Below, piece by piece: positions 50,684-59,053 of a DNA stretch of 64,000 nt; position 1 is the stretch's first letter; each line of letters begins with the position of its first letter. The notes below the pieces were generated by a model. That model made no database searches, had not been told where the DNA came from, and saw only the letters and a program-made list of their open reading frames with translations. Source of the stretch: Nocardiopsis_B sediminis (GTDB lineage: Bacteria > Actinomycetota > Actinomycetes > Streptosporangiales > Streptosporangiaceae); the NCBI RefSeq assembly GCF_042650565.1, contig NZ_JBHSBH010000005.1, positions 212,452 through 276,451 on the forward strand, given 5' to 3'. Made by a program: the position numbers and the translations under genes.

Positions 50684-51889
50684 TCAGCGCTCTTCGAGGC
50701 GCGGGAAGACGACCTGCTTGAGCACGAGGGTCACCGCCGCCGCGACCGGGATCGCGATGAGCGCCCCCACCAGCCCCAGCAGCGCACCGCCGAGCAGCGC
50801 CGCGGTGATCGTCACCGTGGGGGCGACATCGACCGAGCGGCGCATTACGCGCGGCGCGATGACGTAGCTCTCGATCTGCTGGTAGACGATGAAGAACACC
50901 AGGGTCACCGCACCGAGGCGGAGGTCCCCCACCGCCACCACCAGGGTGGCCGCGAGCGCGCCGATGGTGGTCCCGATCAGCGGGATGAGCGCGGTCACCG
51001 CCACGACCAGCGCCAGGGTCAGGGCGTATCCCGAGCCGATCACGGTCAGGAACACCAGCGCCACGACCCCGCCGATGAGCGCCACCAGCAGCTGCCCGCC
51101 GATGTAGCCGCCCACCCGGGCGATGATCTCGTCGCCCAGCTCGCGCACGCCCGCCCGCCGCGAGCGCGGCACCAGCCGGTAGCCCACCTCGGTGATCCCG
51201 GGCAGCGAGGCCATGAAGAACAGGGTCAGGACGAGCACGGTGAAGGTCGCGATGAGCGAGTTCAGCACGGCCTGGCCGACACCGAAGACCCCGCCGAACA
51301 CGCGCTGCCCGAAGTCGGCGCTGGTGACGAAGTGCTGGACCTGTCCGAGCACGTTGAAGCGGCGGTCCAGGTCGGCGAAGAGCCGGTTGTCGCCCAGCTG
51401 CCGGACGAGGTCGGGGGCGTTGGCGATGAACTCGCCGGCCTGCTGGGTCAGCGGCGGCACGAGGGTCCACACGAACGCGGTGACGAACGCGATCAGCGCC
51501 AGGCAGACGGTGAGGATGGCCGCCCAGCGGGGCAGCCCGCGCCGGTGCAGGAACTCGATCAACGGGTTGAGGCCCACGGCCAGGAAGAGCGCGACGAGGA
51601 TGTTGATGAACAGGCCGTGGACCCCGATGAGCGCCTGCACCAGCAGCCAGGCGGTCAGCACGCCCAGCGCGCCGGTGAACCCGAGGGTGAAGTAGTTCAG
51701 CCGGCCGGAACCCAGGGGCGAGGTCCGATGGGCCCGGTTCTCGGCCTCGGCCATGACCGACGCGGCGGGCGCCCCTGCGTGCTCCTGCCCCTCGGCAGGG
51801 GCGTGCGCCCCGGTGCCCGGGACCGGCTCCGCACCGCCGCGGCCGCCTTCACCGGTCCCCTGCCTGTTCTCCTCCGACCCCTGGGCCAT
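50684..51889 (-). CDS. AI-2E/PerM-family transporter
   Basis: A 401-residue membrane protein with eight or so hydrophobic segments after a polar, Gly/Glu-rich N-terminal ~60 residues. VALFLAVGLNPLIEFLHRRGLPRWAAILTV, FIVYQQIESYVIAPRVMRRSVDVAPTVTITAALLGGALLGLVGALIAIPVAA is the highly conserved C-terminal part of the family. I start at ATG 51889 after GGAGA. Members export small molecules or act as Na+/H+ antiporters; this one's substrate is unknown. It is divergent from the zinc-regulated ribosomal protein genes. Confidence 0.9.
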   Translation of the reverse strand: MAQGSEENRQGTGEGGRGGAEPVPGTGAHAPAEGQEHAGAPAASVMAEAENRAHRTSPLGSGRLNYFTLGFTGALGVLTAWLLVQALIGVHGLFINILVALFLAVGLNPLIEFLHRRGLPRWAAILTVCLALIAFVTAFVWTLVPPLTQQAGEFIANAPDLVRQLGDNRLFADLDRRFNVLGQVQHFVTSADFGQRVFGGVFGVGQAVLNSLIATFTVLVLTLFFMASLPGITEVGYRLVPRSRRAGVRELGDEIIARVGGYIGGQLLVALIGGVVALVFLTVIGSGYALTLALVVAVTALIPLIGTTIGALAATLVVAVGDLRLGAVTLVFFIVYQQIESYVIAPRVMRRSVDVAPTVTITAALLGGALLGLVGALIAIPVAAAVTLVLKQVVFPRLEER

Positions 51890-51996
51890 GTGGCATCTCC
51901 GCACGTGGATGGTGCGCTTCACGCTAGCGGAATCGGCGCGGCAACGGGCGGCGCCGCACGAGGGTGTCCCGCAGCCGCCGACCCGCTGGCGATATG

Positions 51997-52013
51997 AAAA
52001 TGATTATCATTTT
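51997..52013 (+). promoter_or_regulatory. Zur box before the zinc-free L28/S14 genes
   Basis: AAAATGATTATCATTTT is a perfect 17-bp palindrome matching actinobacterial Zur sites (TGAAAATGATTTTCA type). It lies 76 nt before the L28 gene. Zinc-loaded Zur should repress; the genes are expressed when zinc is scarce. Confidence 0.88.
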
Positions 52014-52088
52014 GGATAGGCTGCTGCCCCGACCGATCCATCCAGGCCGCCCCGCTCCGCCGGGCGGCGAGCACGGCAGGAGAACACC

Positions 52089-52325
52089 ATGTCCCGCGTC
52101 TGCCAGGTGACCGGCAAGCGGCCCGCCACCGGCAACAACGTCTCCCACTCCCACCGGCGCACCAAGCGGCGCTTCGAGCCCAACCTCCAGACCAGGCGCT
52201 ACTGGCTGCCGTCCGAGAACCGGCACGTGCGGCTGCGGATCAGCGCCAAGGGGATGAAGGTGGTCGACCGGCGCGGCATCGAGCGCGTCGTCGCCGACAT
52301 CCGCGCGCGCGGCGGGAAGGTCTGA
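52089..52325 (+). CDS. rpmB: Ribosomal protein L28, zinc-free form
   Basis: A 78-residue L28 (SRVCQVTGKRPATGNNVSHSHRRTKRRFEPNLQ). The CxxC pairs that bind zinc in the normal actinobacterial L28 are missing (only one Cys, at position 5). Such C-minus paralogues replace the zinc protein under starvation and release zinc. AGGAG precedes the ATG, and a Zur box controls it. The S14 gene starts 3 nt after the stop. Confidence 0.95.
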   Translation: MSRVCQVTGKRPATGNNVSHSHRRTKRRFEPNLQTRRYWLPSENRHVRLRISAKGMKVVDRRGIERVVADIRARGGKV

Positions 52326-52328
52326 ACC

Positions 52329-52634
52329 GTGGCCAAGAAGAGCAAGATCGCGCGCAACGAGCAGCGCGCCCGCGTCGTCGCCCTCTACGCCGAGCGCCGC
52401 GCGGCGCTCAAGCGGATCATCGCCCACCCCGATACCCCGCCGCAGGAGCGGGCGCAGGCGGTGACCGCGCTGAACCGCCAGCCGCGCGACGCCTCCCGGG
52501 TGCGGCTGCGCAACCGCGACTCCGTCGACGGCCGGCCGCGCGGCTACATCCGCAAGGCCGGGGTCTCCCGCATCCGCTTCCGTGAGATGGCCCACCGGGG
52601 CGAGCTCCCGGGAATCACCAAGTCCAGCTGGTAG
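52329..52634 (+). CDS. rpsN: Ribosomal protein S14, zinc-free long form
   Basis: A 101-residue S14 of the long, Cys-free type (AKKSKIARNEQRARVVALYAERRAALKRI.. to GRPRGYIRKAGVSRIRFREMAHRGELPGITKSSW). It substitutes for the short zinc-binding S14 under zinc limitation. GTG start at 52329, in an operon with L28. The L33 paralogue often found between or beside these genes in other actinobacteria is absent here. Confidence 0.95.
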   Translation: MAKKSKIARNEQRARVVALYAERRAALKRIIAHPDTPPQERAQAVTALNRQPRDASRVRLRNRDSVDGRPRGYIRKAGVSRIRFREMAHRGELPGITKSSW

Positions 52635-52659
52635 GGCCCGCCGCGGCGGCGCCCGCCGG

Positions 52660-54033
52660 TCAGCCCCTGTCCCGGCCCGGAGCGGACGGGAGGGTCAGGG
52701 TCATCAGGGCGCCGCCGAGGGCGGGGCTCTCCCCCGCCGTGAGCGTGCCGCCGTGCGCGACCGCGATCTCGCGGCAGATGGCCAGCCCCAGCCCGCTGCC
52801 GCCCGGATCGCGCTCGCGCGACTCCTCCAGCCGGGCGAACCGCTCGAACACCCGCTCGCGGTCCCCGGGCGCGATCCCGTTGCCGTCGTCGTGGACCTCC
52901 AGCACGGCCTCGCCCTCCCGCGACCGCACCACCACCGTGATCCGTGAGCGGGCGTGTCGGCGGGCGTTGGCCAAGAGGTTGTCGAGCAGCCGGGCCAGCC
53001 GCAGCCGGTTGCCCCGCGCGACGACCCCCGCTTCGGCGTCCACACCGGCCTCGATCCCCTCGGTGGGCCGGGCGGCCTCGTCGGCGGCCAGCACGCCGAG
53101 GTCCACCGGCCGCCACTCGGTGGCGACGTCGGCGTCGATCCGGGCCAGTTCCAGCAGGTCGCCGACGATGCGCTGGAGGCGCTCCACGTCGGCCAGCACG
53201 GCCGCCAGCGCCCCCCGCGGATCGCCGCCGGTGGGGTCGTCCAGCTCCACCTCCAGCCGGGTGCGCAGCCCGGCGATGGGGTTGCGCAGCTCGTGGGAGG
53301 CGTCGGAGACGAAGCTGCGCTGGCGGGCGAGGGCGCCCTCCAGCCGGTCCAAGGTCTCGTTTCCGGTGCGTGCGAGGTCGGCCAGCTCGTCGCCCGACTC
53401 GGGCACCCGCAGCCGGTGGCCCGGCTCGGAGGCGCTGAAGCGTTCGAGGTCGGCGCGGATGCGCTCGACCGGGCGCAGGGTGCGCCCCACCCCCACCCAG
53501 GTCAGCAGAGCCGCCACCGCCACCAGGCCGATGGTGAAGGAACCGAGCAGGATCTCCAGGGTGTAGCCGGTGAGGAGGGAGGGCTGGGGGGTGGCGCCAT
53601 AGACGATGACGTCGCCGTAGGCGGTCGCGCGGGTGTGGATACCGACGACCGTGTAGCAGCGCTGCCGGTGGCCGGTGCAGTAGGAGCTCTCCACCTGGAG
53701 GTCCGCGCCCCTGGGGCGGACTGTGCTCAACGGCTTCGATGTGCTCACGACGGCGCTGGCCGCGACGACGCGGCCGTGTGTGTCCACGATCTGGAGCCGC
53801 ACGATGCCCGCCTGCGGCGGAATGGGGCCGGGGAAGCGCTTGTCGTGCGTCTGGGCGATGACGGCGCGCGCGCCTCCGGAGGCAAGGTCGATCAGCTCGC
53901 GTTCGATCGTGTTCCGGCCCACGACGGAGGTGGTCGTGAAGGCCAGCACGACGAAGACGGTGATCATGACCATCGATCCCGTCGTCACGCGTGCACGGAT
54001 CGACCGGGGCCGTAACCGCCTCCCCTGCGCCAT
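52660..54033 (-). CDS. OmpR-type sensor histidine kinase (orphan)
   Basis: A 457-residue two-transmembrane kinase: helix 1 at about residues 20-40, an extracytoplasmic domain to about 175 containing a Cys pair (YCTGHRQRCY), helix 2, HAMP (GVGRTLRPVERIRADLERF), His in SFVSDASHELRNPIAGLRTRL, and ATPase boxes NLLANARRHA, DDGNGI, GGSGLGLAI. ATG 54033 is my choice; 54072 is possible. No response regulator adjoins it. It is embedded between the two groups of zinc-free ribosomal protein genes, 117 nt downstream of S18 in the same direction, so it may partly share their transcript. Confidence 0.88.
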   Translation of the reverse strand: MAQGRRLRPRSIRARVTTGSMVMITVFVVLAFTTTSVVGRNTIERELIDLASGGARAVIAQTHDKRFPGPIPPQAGIVRLQIVDTHGRVVAASAVVSTSKPLSTVRPRGADLQVESSYCTGHRQRCYTVVGIHTRATAYGDVIVYGATPQPSLLTGYTLEILLGSFTIGLVAVAALLTWVGVGRTLRPVERIRADLERFSASEPGHRLRVPESGDELADLARTGNETLDRLEGALARQRSFVSDASHELRNPIAGLRTRLEVELDDPTGGDPRGALAAVLADVERLQRIVGDLLELARIDADVATEWRPVDLGVLAADEAARPTEGIEAGVDAEAGVVARGNRLRLARLLDNLLANARRHARSRITVVVRSREGEAVLEVHDDGNGIAPGDRERVFERFARLEESRERDPGGSGLGLAICREIAVAHGGTLTAGESPALGGALMTLTLPSAPGRDRG

Positions 54034-54150
54034 GGGCCTCCAGATCCCCGGGGTGCGACTGATCCCCGGCATCCTTCCCCCGAACCGGGAAGGGCAAGGT
54101 CAGGTGCGGCCCAAGAAAGGGTCGGCCGAGGGCGCAGGGGGGCGGCGGGG

Positions 54151-54387
54151 TCAGCGCTTCCTGCTGTTGTCGGGGTAGGGCAGCAGCGCCATCTCGCGCG
54201 CGTTCTTGATCGCCGCGGCGATCTTCCGCTGCTGGGGCGCCGTCACGCGCGTGACCCGTCGGCTGCGGATCTTGCCCTTGTCGGAGATGAATCTGCGCAG
54301 CAGGTCGGTGTCCTTGTAGTCGATGTGGTCGACGCCGTGCAGCGGATTGGCGAACCGGCGCTGCTGCGCCCGGGGTCGTGCCGGCAT
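54151..54387 (-). CDS. rpsR: Ribosomal protein S18, zinc-free form
   Basis: A 78-residue S18 (DHIDYKDTDLLRRFISDKGKIRSRRVTRVTAPQQRKIAAAIKNAREMALLPY). It has no Cys, unlike the zinc-binding S18 of actinobacteria. GAGGA lies before ATG 54387. It lies 64 nt downstream of the Mrf-like gene in one operon, controlled by the Zur box at 55667. Confidence 0.95.
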   Translation of the reverse strand: MPARPRAQQRRFANPLHGVDHIDYKDTDLLRRFISDKGKIRSRRVTRVTAPQQRKIAAAIKNAREMALLPYPDNSRKR

Positions 54388-54451
54388 GTGTGCTCCTCGC
54401 GGGGTCGGTGGGGTCGGTGGGGTCGGCGGGGGTGCGGTGGGCAGGCGGTGG

Positions 54452-55630
54452 TCACGCGGTGGGGTCGAGGACGTCGGCGAAGGGGTCGTCGGCGCGGTCC
54501 ACGGCGGCGCCGACGGCCATCTCCTCCTCGGTCAGCAGGCAGGAGTCGAGCACGTCGACCAGCCGGTCGGTGTCGAGGCCCACCCCGGTGAAGGAGATGC
54601 ACTGGCAGCGGTCGCCGCACACCTCGGACCAGTCCAGCGACGCGGCGGCGCGGCGGTGGTCGGAGACCATCTCCCAGGCGGCGTCGGGCAGCGCGGCCAG
54701 CCAGGGACCGGCGGGCTGCATGGCCAGCGAGGCGCCCGCAGCGTCCCACACCAGCAGCGTGTCGGGGTGGCTGGCCAGCCAGAAGCGGCCGCGGCTGCGC
54801 AGGGAGGCCGCCACGACGTCGTCGAGCGCCGCGTGCAGCCGGGCGGGGTGCATCGGCCGGGACCGGCGCCAGGTGACGGTGCGGACGTCGCCCATCTCGC
54901 AGTGGTCGGGCGGCTGGGCGGTGGCGGGGTCCATGCGGGCCGCCGCCGCTTCGGTGTCGAAGCTTCCGTCGGTGAGGTCGATGAGCGAGGCGCGCTCGAC
55001 GGACACGACGGCGGCCGCCGGGTTGAGCTGGGCGAGCACGGCGGCGCACCGTGCGCCCGCCTCCGGGTCGCGGCCGGCGCCGTAGAGGGCGAGCGCGGTG
55101 GGGTACTCGATCTGCTGGGCCAGGACCTCGGCCACCGTGCGCTCGTCCTCGGTGGCGATGTCGAGCCGCCGGTCGGCCATGTCCTCGGTGCTGGAGAGGT
55201 CGGCCACCAGCCGGTCGGCGGCCACGGCGGTGAGGACCGAGGTCAGGTGGAGCCAGTGCGTGACGGGGCGGCCGTTGACGACGGTGTGGGTGAGCGCCTC
55301 GGCGATCGGCCGGGGCTCCACGCCGTCCCAGGCCTCGACGATGTGGAGGCCGTGCTCGCCGCGTTCGGCGAGGTCGCACAGCAGGGGGACGAGGTCCTCG
55401 CGCAGGGTGCAGGAGACGCAGGCGTGCACGAGGTCGACGGGGCTGCGGTCGATCTCGCCCCAGCGGTCGCGGACGACCCGTTCGACGCGGCCTTCGGCGA
55501 TCCGGCTGAGGTCGTGGTGGACGGCGATGGCGCCGGGGTCGGCGAGCAGCAGGCGGTCGACGGCGCGGGTCCGGGCTTCGGGATGCAGCCCGGCGACCAG
55601 CGCCACCCGCGCGGGGAGGGCCGTGGTCAT
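54452..55630 (-). CDS. mrf: CobW-like protein without a P-loop (Mrf-type ribosome hibernation factor)
   Basis: A 392-residue relative of CobW/ZNG zinc GTPases. The P-loop position (residues 10-25, VALVAGLHPEARTRAV) lacks GxxxxGK[ST], so GTP binding by the usual route is impossible. CVSCTLREDLVPLL (Cys71, Cys74) corresponds to the zinc-binding CxCC loop, and the C-terminal CobW domain (MHPARLHAALDD.. RGRFWLASHPDTLLVWDAAG) is intact. In mycobacteria a protein of this kind, Mrf, is encoded with zinc-free ribosomal proteins and recruits the hibernation factor Mpy when zinc is low. The same operon context here supports that role. GGAGG precedes the ATG. Confidence 0.8.
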   Translation of the reverse strand: MTTALPARVALVAGLHPEARTRAVDRLLLADPGAIAVHHDLSRIAEGRVERVVRDRWGEIDRSPVDLVHACVSCTLREDLVPLLCDLAERGEHGLHIVEAWDGVEPRPIAEALTHTVVNGRPVTHWLHLTSVLTAVAADRLVADLSSTEDMADRRLDIATEDERTVAEVLAQQIEYPTALALYGAGRDPEAGARCAAVLAQLNPAAAVVSVERASLIDLTDGSFDTEAAAARMDPATAQPPDHCEMGDVRTVTWRRSRPMHPARLHAALDDVVAASLRSRGRFWLASHPDTLLVWDAAGASLAMQPAGPWLAALPDAAWEMVSDHRRAAASLDWSEVCGDRCQCISFTGVGLDTDRLVDVLDSCLLTEEEMAVGAAVDRADDPFADVLDPTA

Positions 55631-55666
55631 CGGCGGAACCTCCTTGGAGGGAGATCGATGGACGAT

Positions 55667-55689
55667 TGAAAATGATTATCATTATCTTA
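55667..55689 (-). promoter_or_regulatory. Zur box before mrf-rpsR
   Basis: TGAAAATGATTATCATTATC with the 13-bp palindrome AATGATTATCATT (55671-55683), 37 nt upstream of the mrf start. Nearly identical to the box at 51997. Confidence 0.85.
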
Positions 55690-55816
55690 CCGCCCAAGCG
55701 ACCGCCGGCCGACACCACCCGCCGGGAATTCTGCCGAAACCAGCGCACACGACGCTCCGTCACGATTTAATGACTCCTGGTATTGCATCATCGCCCATGA
55801 CACACCGGGAGAGAAC

Positions 55817-56221
55817 ATGTGCAAGCGGCGGACATCGGCCATGGTCGCGACCCTGCTGGCGGTGGGCGCCGGCACGCTGGTCACAGCCCCTGCCACGCAC
55901 GCGGGCGAGAGCCCCGGGGCCACGCTCCAACTGTCGATGGAGGTCGGCCCGGAGTCCGGGGGCGAGCGGTCGGACGTGACACTCGACTGCAACCCCAGCG
56001 GCGGCTCGCATCCGAAGGCCGACTCCTCGTGCGCCTCACTCGAAGCCGTCGGCGGCAAGTTCGCCGACCTTCCCGAGCGCGGGTCCATGTGCACCAGGGA
56101 GTACGACCCCGTGACGGTCCGCGCCACGGGCCGGTGGAACGGCGAGCCCGTCGACTACACCGAGGAGTTCGGCAACCGTTGCGCCGCGGCCGACGGCACC
56201 GACGGGGTGTTCGGGTTCTGA
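55817..56221 (+). CDS. SSI-family secreted protease inhibitor
   Basis: A 134-residue Streptomyces subtilisin inhibitor-like protein. It has a Sec signal peptide (MCKRRTSAMVATLLAVGAG, cleavage probably after ATHA). The mature protein has the two disulphide pairs: LDCNPSGGSHP with SSCASL, and MCTREYDP with GNRCAA. The reactive-site loop reads C-T-R-E-Y-D-P, so P1 is Arg where SSI has Met. Trypsin-like proteases are therefore the expected targets. GGGAGA precedes the ATG. Confidence 0.95.
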   Translation: MCKRRTSAMVATLLAVGAGTLVTAPATHAGESPGATLQLSMEVGPESGGERSDVTLDCNPSGGSHPKADSSCASLEAVGGKFADLPERGSMCTREYDPVTVRATGRWNGEPVDYTEEFGNRCAAADGTDGVFGF

Positions 56222-56265
56222 ACGACGGCGGCTGATGCGCCCACCCCGTGGATCGCGCAATACTG

Positions 56266-56279
56266 GAAAGGAACCTTTC
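56266..56279. promoter_or_regulatory. Palindrome before the IclR gene
   Basis: GAAAGGAACCTTTC (GAAAGG-AA-CCTTTC) lies 28 nt before the IclR start. It is a plausible autoregulatory operator of IclR type. Confidence 0.55.
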
Positions 56280-56306
56280 AGTAGATCCGGGCGGGGCGGT
56301 GAGACG

Positions 56307-57119
56307 GTGAACGCGGCGGATCCGGCCGAGGGGACCCTGGAGCCCCGGCGCAATGCGTCGATCTCGCTGCGCCGCGCCCTGGCGATCCTGGAGTACGTGC
56401 GCGCGCGGCCGGCCGGCGACGGCGAGGTCACGCTGAGCCTGCTGGCCGACGCCGTCGGCGTGAACAAGAGCTCGGTGCTGCGGCTGGCCGCCCCGCTGCT
56501 GGAGTCCGGGCTGCTGGTCCGCGACCGGCGCACCGGCCGGTTCCGGCTGGGGCCCGCGGCGCTCGCGCTCGGGCAGGCCTACCTCGACCAGCTCGACCTG
56601 CGCTCGGTGGCGGCGCGCCACCTGCGCGACCTGGTGCGCTGCACCGGCCACGCCTGCCACCTGGGGGTCCTGGAGGGCCGCGACGCCGTGGTGGTCGTGG
56701 CCGCCGGCACCGCCGCGACCGTACGCACCCCGGCCGGGCTGCGGGTGCCCGCCCACCGCTCCGCAGCGGGGAAGGCGATCCTGGCGTTCGGCCCGCCCGA
56801 CCTCGTGGACGACGTGCTCGGAGCGGGCCTGGCCGCCGCGACCGCGAAGACGATCACCGACCCCGAGGCGCTACGGGCCGAGCTGCGGCGGGTGCGCAGG
56901 CGCGGCTACGCCGTCGAGGACCGCGAGAACGACCCCGGGGTGCGGTGCGTGGCGGCCCCGGTGTTCGACCACGACCGCGAGCCCGTGGCGGCGGTCGGCG
57001 CGGCGGCACCGCCGCGCGGGCTTCCGGTGGCGCGGGTGCGGGAGCTGGGCCCCCGGGTGGCGGCGGTGGCGGCGCGGATAACGGCCGACCTGGGGACCCG
57101 CCCCGGTGCCCACTCGTAG
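56307..57119 (+). CDS. IclR-family regulator
   Basis: A 270-residue regulator. The N-terminal winged helix is SLRRALAILEYVRARPAGDGEVTLSLLADAVGVNKSSVLRLAAPLLESGLLVRD, and the C-terminal effector domain has HLGVLEGRDAVVVVAAG, VPAHRSAAGKAILAF and the late GVRCVAAPVFDHD. Such proteins sense small carbon compounds. I start at GTG 56307. No catabolic operon adjoins it; 3-hydroxybutyrate genes lie 2 kb away. It ends convergently, 28 nt from the TIGR03943 gene. Confidence 0.92.
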   Translation: MNAADPAEGTLEPRRNASISLRRALAILEYVRARPAGDGEVTLSLLADAVGVNKSSVLRLAAPLLESGLLVRDRRTGRFRLGPAALALGQAYLDQLDLRSVAARHLRDLVRCTGHACHLGVLEGRDAVVVVAAGTAATVRTPAGLRVPAHRSAAGKAILAFGPPDLVDDVLGAGLAAATAKTITDPEALRAELRRVRRRGYAVEDRENDPGVRCVAAPVFDHDREPVAAVGAAAPPRGLPVARVRELGPRVAAVAARITADLGTRPGAHS

Positions 57120-57147
57120 GTGCGGGCGGGTCGCCGGGTCCCGGTGC

Positions 57148-57930
57148 TCACTCGTAAGGATCCGGCGGGTTCTCGACCGCGGTCATGTCCTCGACGCTGA
57201 AGCGGTGGTCGCGCACGCTCTGGAGGTCGCCGTCGGGGTCCTGCCAGGTGCCCTGGACGGTCCACCAGGTGTCCTTCTCGGGCGGCTCGGTGCCGGGGAA
57301 CTCGGTGACGAGCACGCGGTTGACGATGGCGTCGGCCGCGCAGCACGCCATCTGGAGCCGGGCGAGGTACCAGCCGTTGTCGGGGCCGTCGGGGTGGGGG
57401 ACCACGAACCCGGTGAGCTTGATGGTGCGATCGGCCATGGCGCGGTCCTCATCGGTCCAGGCGCGCATGACGAACTCCTGGAGCTTGAGCTCGACCGGGG
57501 CGGAGGAGGCGGGGTCGCCCAGGTCGCCGAAGTCGCCGGACGAGGAAGAGGAGGAGCTCGGCGGGGCGGAGGAGGCGGCGTTCTCGGCGGTGTAGGCGCC
57601 CAGAGCGGGCGGCGCGATGACGAACACCGACACGACGGGCAGGAGCAGCAGCCAGGCGACGCGGGGGGCGGTGGCGTGGTCGTGGCCGCCGTGGTCGCCG
57701 TCCGCCGGGGCGCCGTGGCCGCCTTCGGCCCCGGGCTCGCCCCGGACCGCCAGCCGCAGCTCCGACACGATCACCGCCAGGCCAAGGGCCACGAGCACGA
57801 CGCCTGAGGCGATCAGGAACGGCCGGAACCACGCCTGCACGTAGTTGAGGTAGAGGTCGGTGAACACGGTGCTGGTGAGGGCGGCCGTGCCCAGCAGCAC
57901 GAGCACCATGCCCTGCGCGATGCGGTTCAC
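57148..57930 (-). CDS. TIGR03943/DUF1980 family membrane protein
   Basis: A 260-residue protein with two N-terminal membrane helices, a His-rich cytoplasmic or loop segment (GGHGAPADGDHGGHDHA), a third helix, a Ser-rich linker and a C-terminal domain. That domain contains KLTGFVVPHPDGPDNGWYLARLQMACCAADA, the hallmark CCAAD motif. It is always paired with a YraQ-type permease, as here: GTG 57930 overlaps the permease stop by GTGA. The pair is thought to move or chaperone a metal; the His and Cys residues and the Zur-like box upstream favour zinc. Confidence 0.9.
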   Translation of the reverse strand: MNRIAQGMVLVLLGTAALTSTVFTDLYLNYVQAWFRPFLIASGVVLVALGLAVIVSELRLAVRGEPGAEGGHGAPADGDHGGHDHATAPRVAWLLLLPVVSVFVIAPPALGAYTAENAASSAPPSSSSSSSGDFGDLGDPASSAPVELKLQEFVMRAWTDEDRAMADRTIKLTGFVVPHPDGPDNGWYLARLQMACCAADAIVNRVLVTEFPGTEPPEKDTWWTVQGTWQDPDGDLQSVRDHRFSVEDMTAVENPPDPYE

Positions 57931-58997
57931 AGGAGCAGTCCTCCGATCAGGAAGCTGAAGGCCAGGGTGGCCGCGAGGGTCAGCGGGACGAAGCGGCGGA
58001 CGAAGCCCCAGCCGAACGTGCCGGCCTGCAACGCGATGAGCTTGAGGTCGACCATGGGCCCGACCACCAGGAACGCGAGCTTGGCGGTGGGCGAGAACTC
58101 GGTGAGGCTGATGGCGACGAACGCGTCGGCCTCGGAGCAGATGGACAGCAGGATCGCCAGCAGCGCCAGCACCAGCACCGACACCACGGGGCGATCGGCG
58201 ACCGCGGCCACCCACTCGCGCGGCACGATGACGTTGAGCGTGGCGGCGGCCAGCCCGCCCACGATCAGGAAGCCGCCCGCGTGCATGAGGTCGTGCACCA
58301 TCGACTCCTGGAAGACCCGCCACTTGGAGGCCGAGGGATCGTGGTGGGTGCGGGGCGGGCGCAGCCAGTCGGTGCGGCCGAAGCGCGCCCAGACCCAGCC
58401 GACCACCACCGCCGCGCCCAGCGAGGCCGCGAAGCGGGCGGCCACCATCTCGGGCTGCCCGGCGAAGGCGACGGCGGTGGCCACCAGCACCACCGGGTTG
58501 ATCGCGGGCGCGGCCAGCAGGAAGGTCAGCGCCGCCGCCGGCGCCACCCCGCGCTTGATCAGCCCCCCGGCGACCGGGACCGAGGCGCATTCGCAGCCGG
58601 GCAGGACGGCTCCGGCCAGGCCGGCCACCGGCACCGCTGCGGCCGTGTTGCGCGGGAACACCCGCTGGTAGAAGGACGCCGGGACGAACGCGGTGAGCGC
58701 GGCCGACAGGGCCACCCCGAAGACCAGGAACGGCAGCGCCTGGAGGCTGATCGCGGTGAAGATGGTGGCCCAGGCGAGAAAGGCCTCGCCGGTGAGGGTG
58801 TCGGAGATCCAGGCGTTGCCGAAGGCGAGCAACATGAGGAACACCGCGAAGCCCCACACCGTGGCGACGCGCCGCGGGCCGCGCGGGCGCCCCCAATCGG
58901 CGGGCGGGAGGTCGTCGCGGGCTTCCCAGTCGCTGACCAGGGAATCACCCAGTGAGGCGGTCGCGGGGGGCACCGGTCCCGCGGGCTTGTCGGGCAC
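57927..58997 (-). CDS. YraQ/DUF318 family permease
   Basis: A 356-residue membrane protein with about eight to ten helices. VLPGCECASVPVAGGLIKRGVAPAAALTFLLAAPAINPVVLVAT (with the conserved Cys pair) and ICSEADAFVAISLTEFSPTAKLAFLVVGPMVDLKLIALQAG are diagnostic. I start at GTG 58997, 6-7 nt after GGAGA, because an upstream ATG (59054) lies inside the Zur-like box. It forms a two-gene operon with the TIGR03943 protein. Confidence 0.9.
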   Translation of the reverse strand: MPDKPAGPVPPATASLGDSLVSDWEARDDLPPADWGRPRGPRRVATVWGFAVFLMLLAFGNAWISDTLTGEAFLAWATIFTAISLQALPFLVFGVALSAALTAFVPASFYQRVFPRNTAAAVPVAGLAGAVLPGCECASVPVAGGLIKRGVAPAAALTFLLAAPAINPVVLVATAVAFAGQPEMVAARFAASLGAAVVVGWVWARFGRTDWLRPPRTHHDPSASKWRVFQESMVHDLMHAGGFLIVGGLAAATLNVIVPREWVAAVADRPVVSVLVLALLAILLSICSEADAFVAISLTEFSPTAKLAFLVVGPMVDLKLIALQAGTFGWGFVRRFVPLTLAATLAFSFLIGGLLL

Positions 58998-59030
58998 GCT
59001 TGTTCTCCGTCGTCGTGGTGGGTTACCACG

Positions 59031-59053
59031 CATAGTACCGAGAACCGTTTTCA
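59031..59053 (-). promoter_or_regulatory. Zur-like box and -10 element before the permease gene
   Basis: On the minus strand TGAAAACGGTTCTC (59040-59053) resembles the Zur half-site pair TGAAAA/TTTTCA with one mismatch and is followed closely by TACTAT (59031-59036), a good -10. Zur bound here would cover the promoter. Confidence 0.6.
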
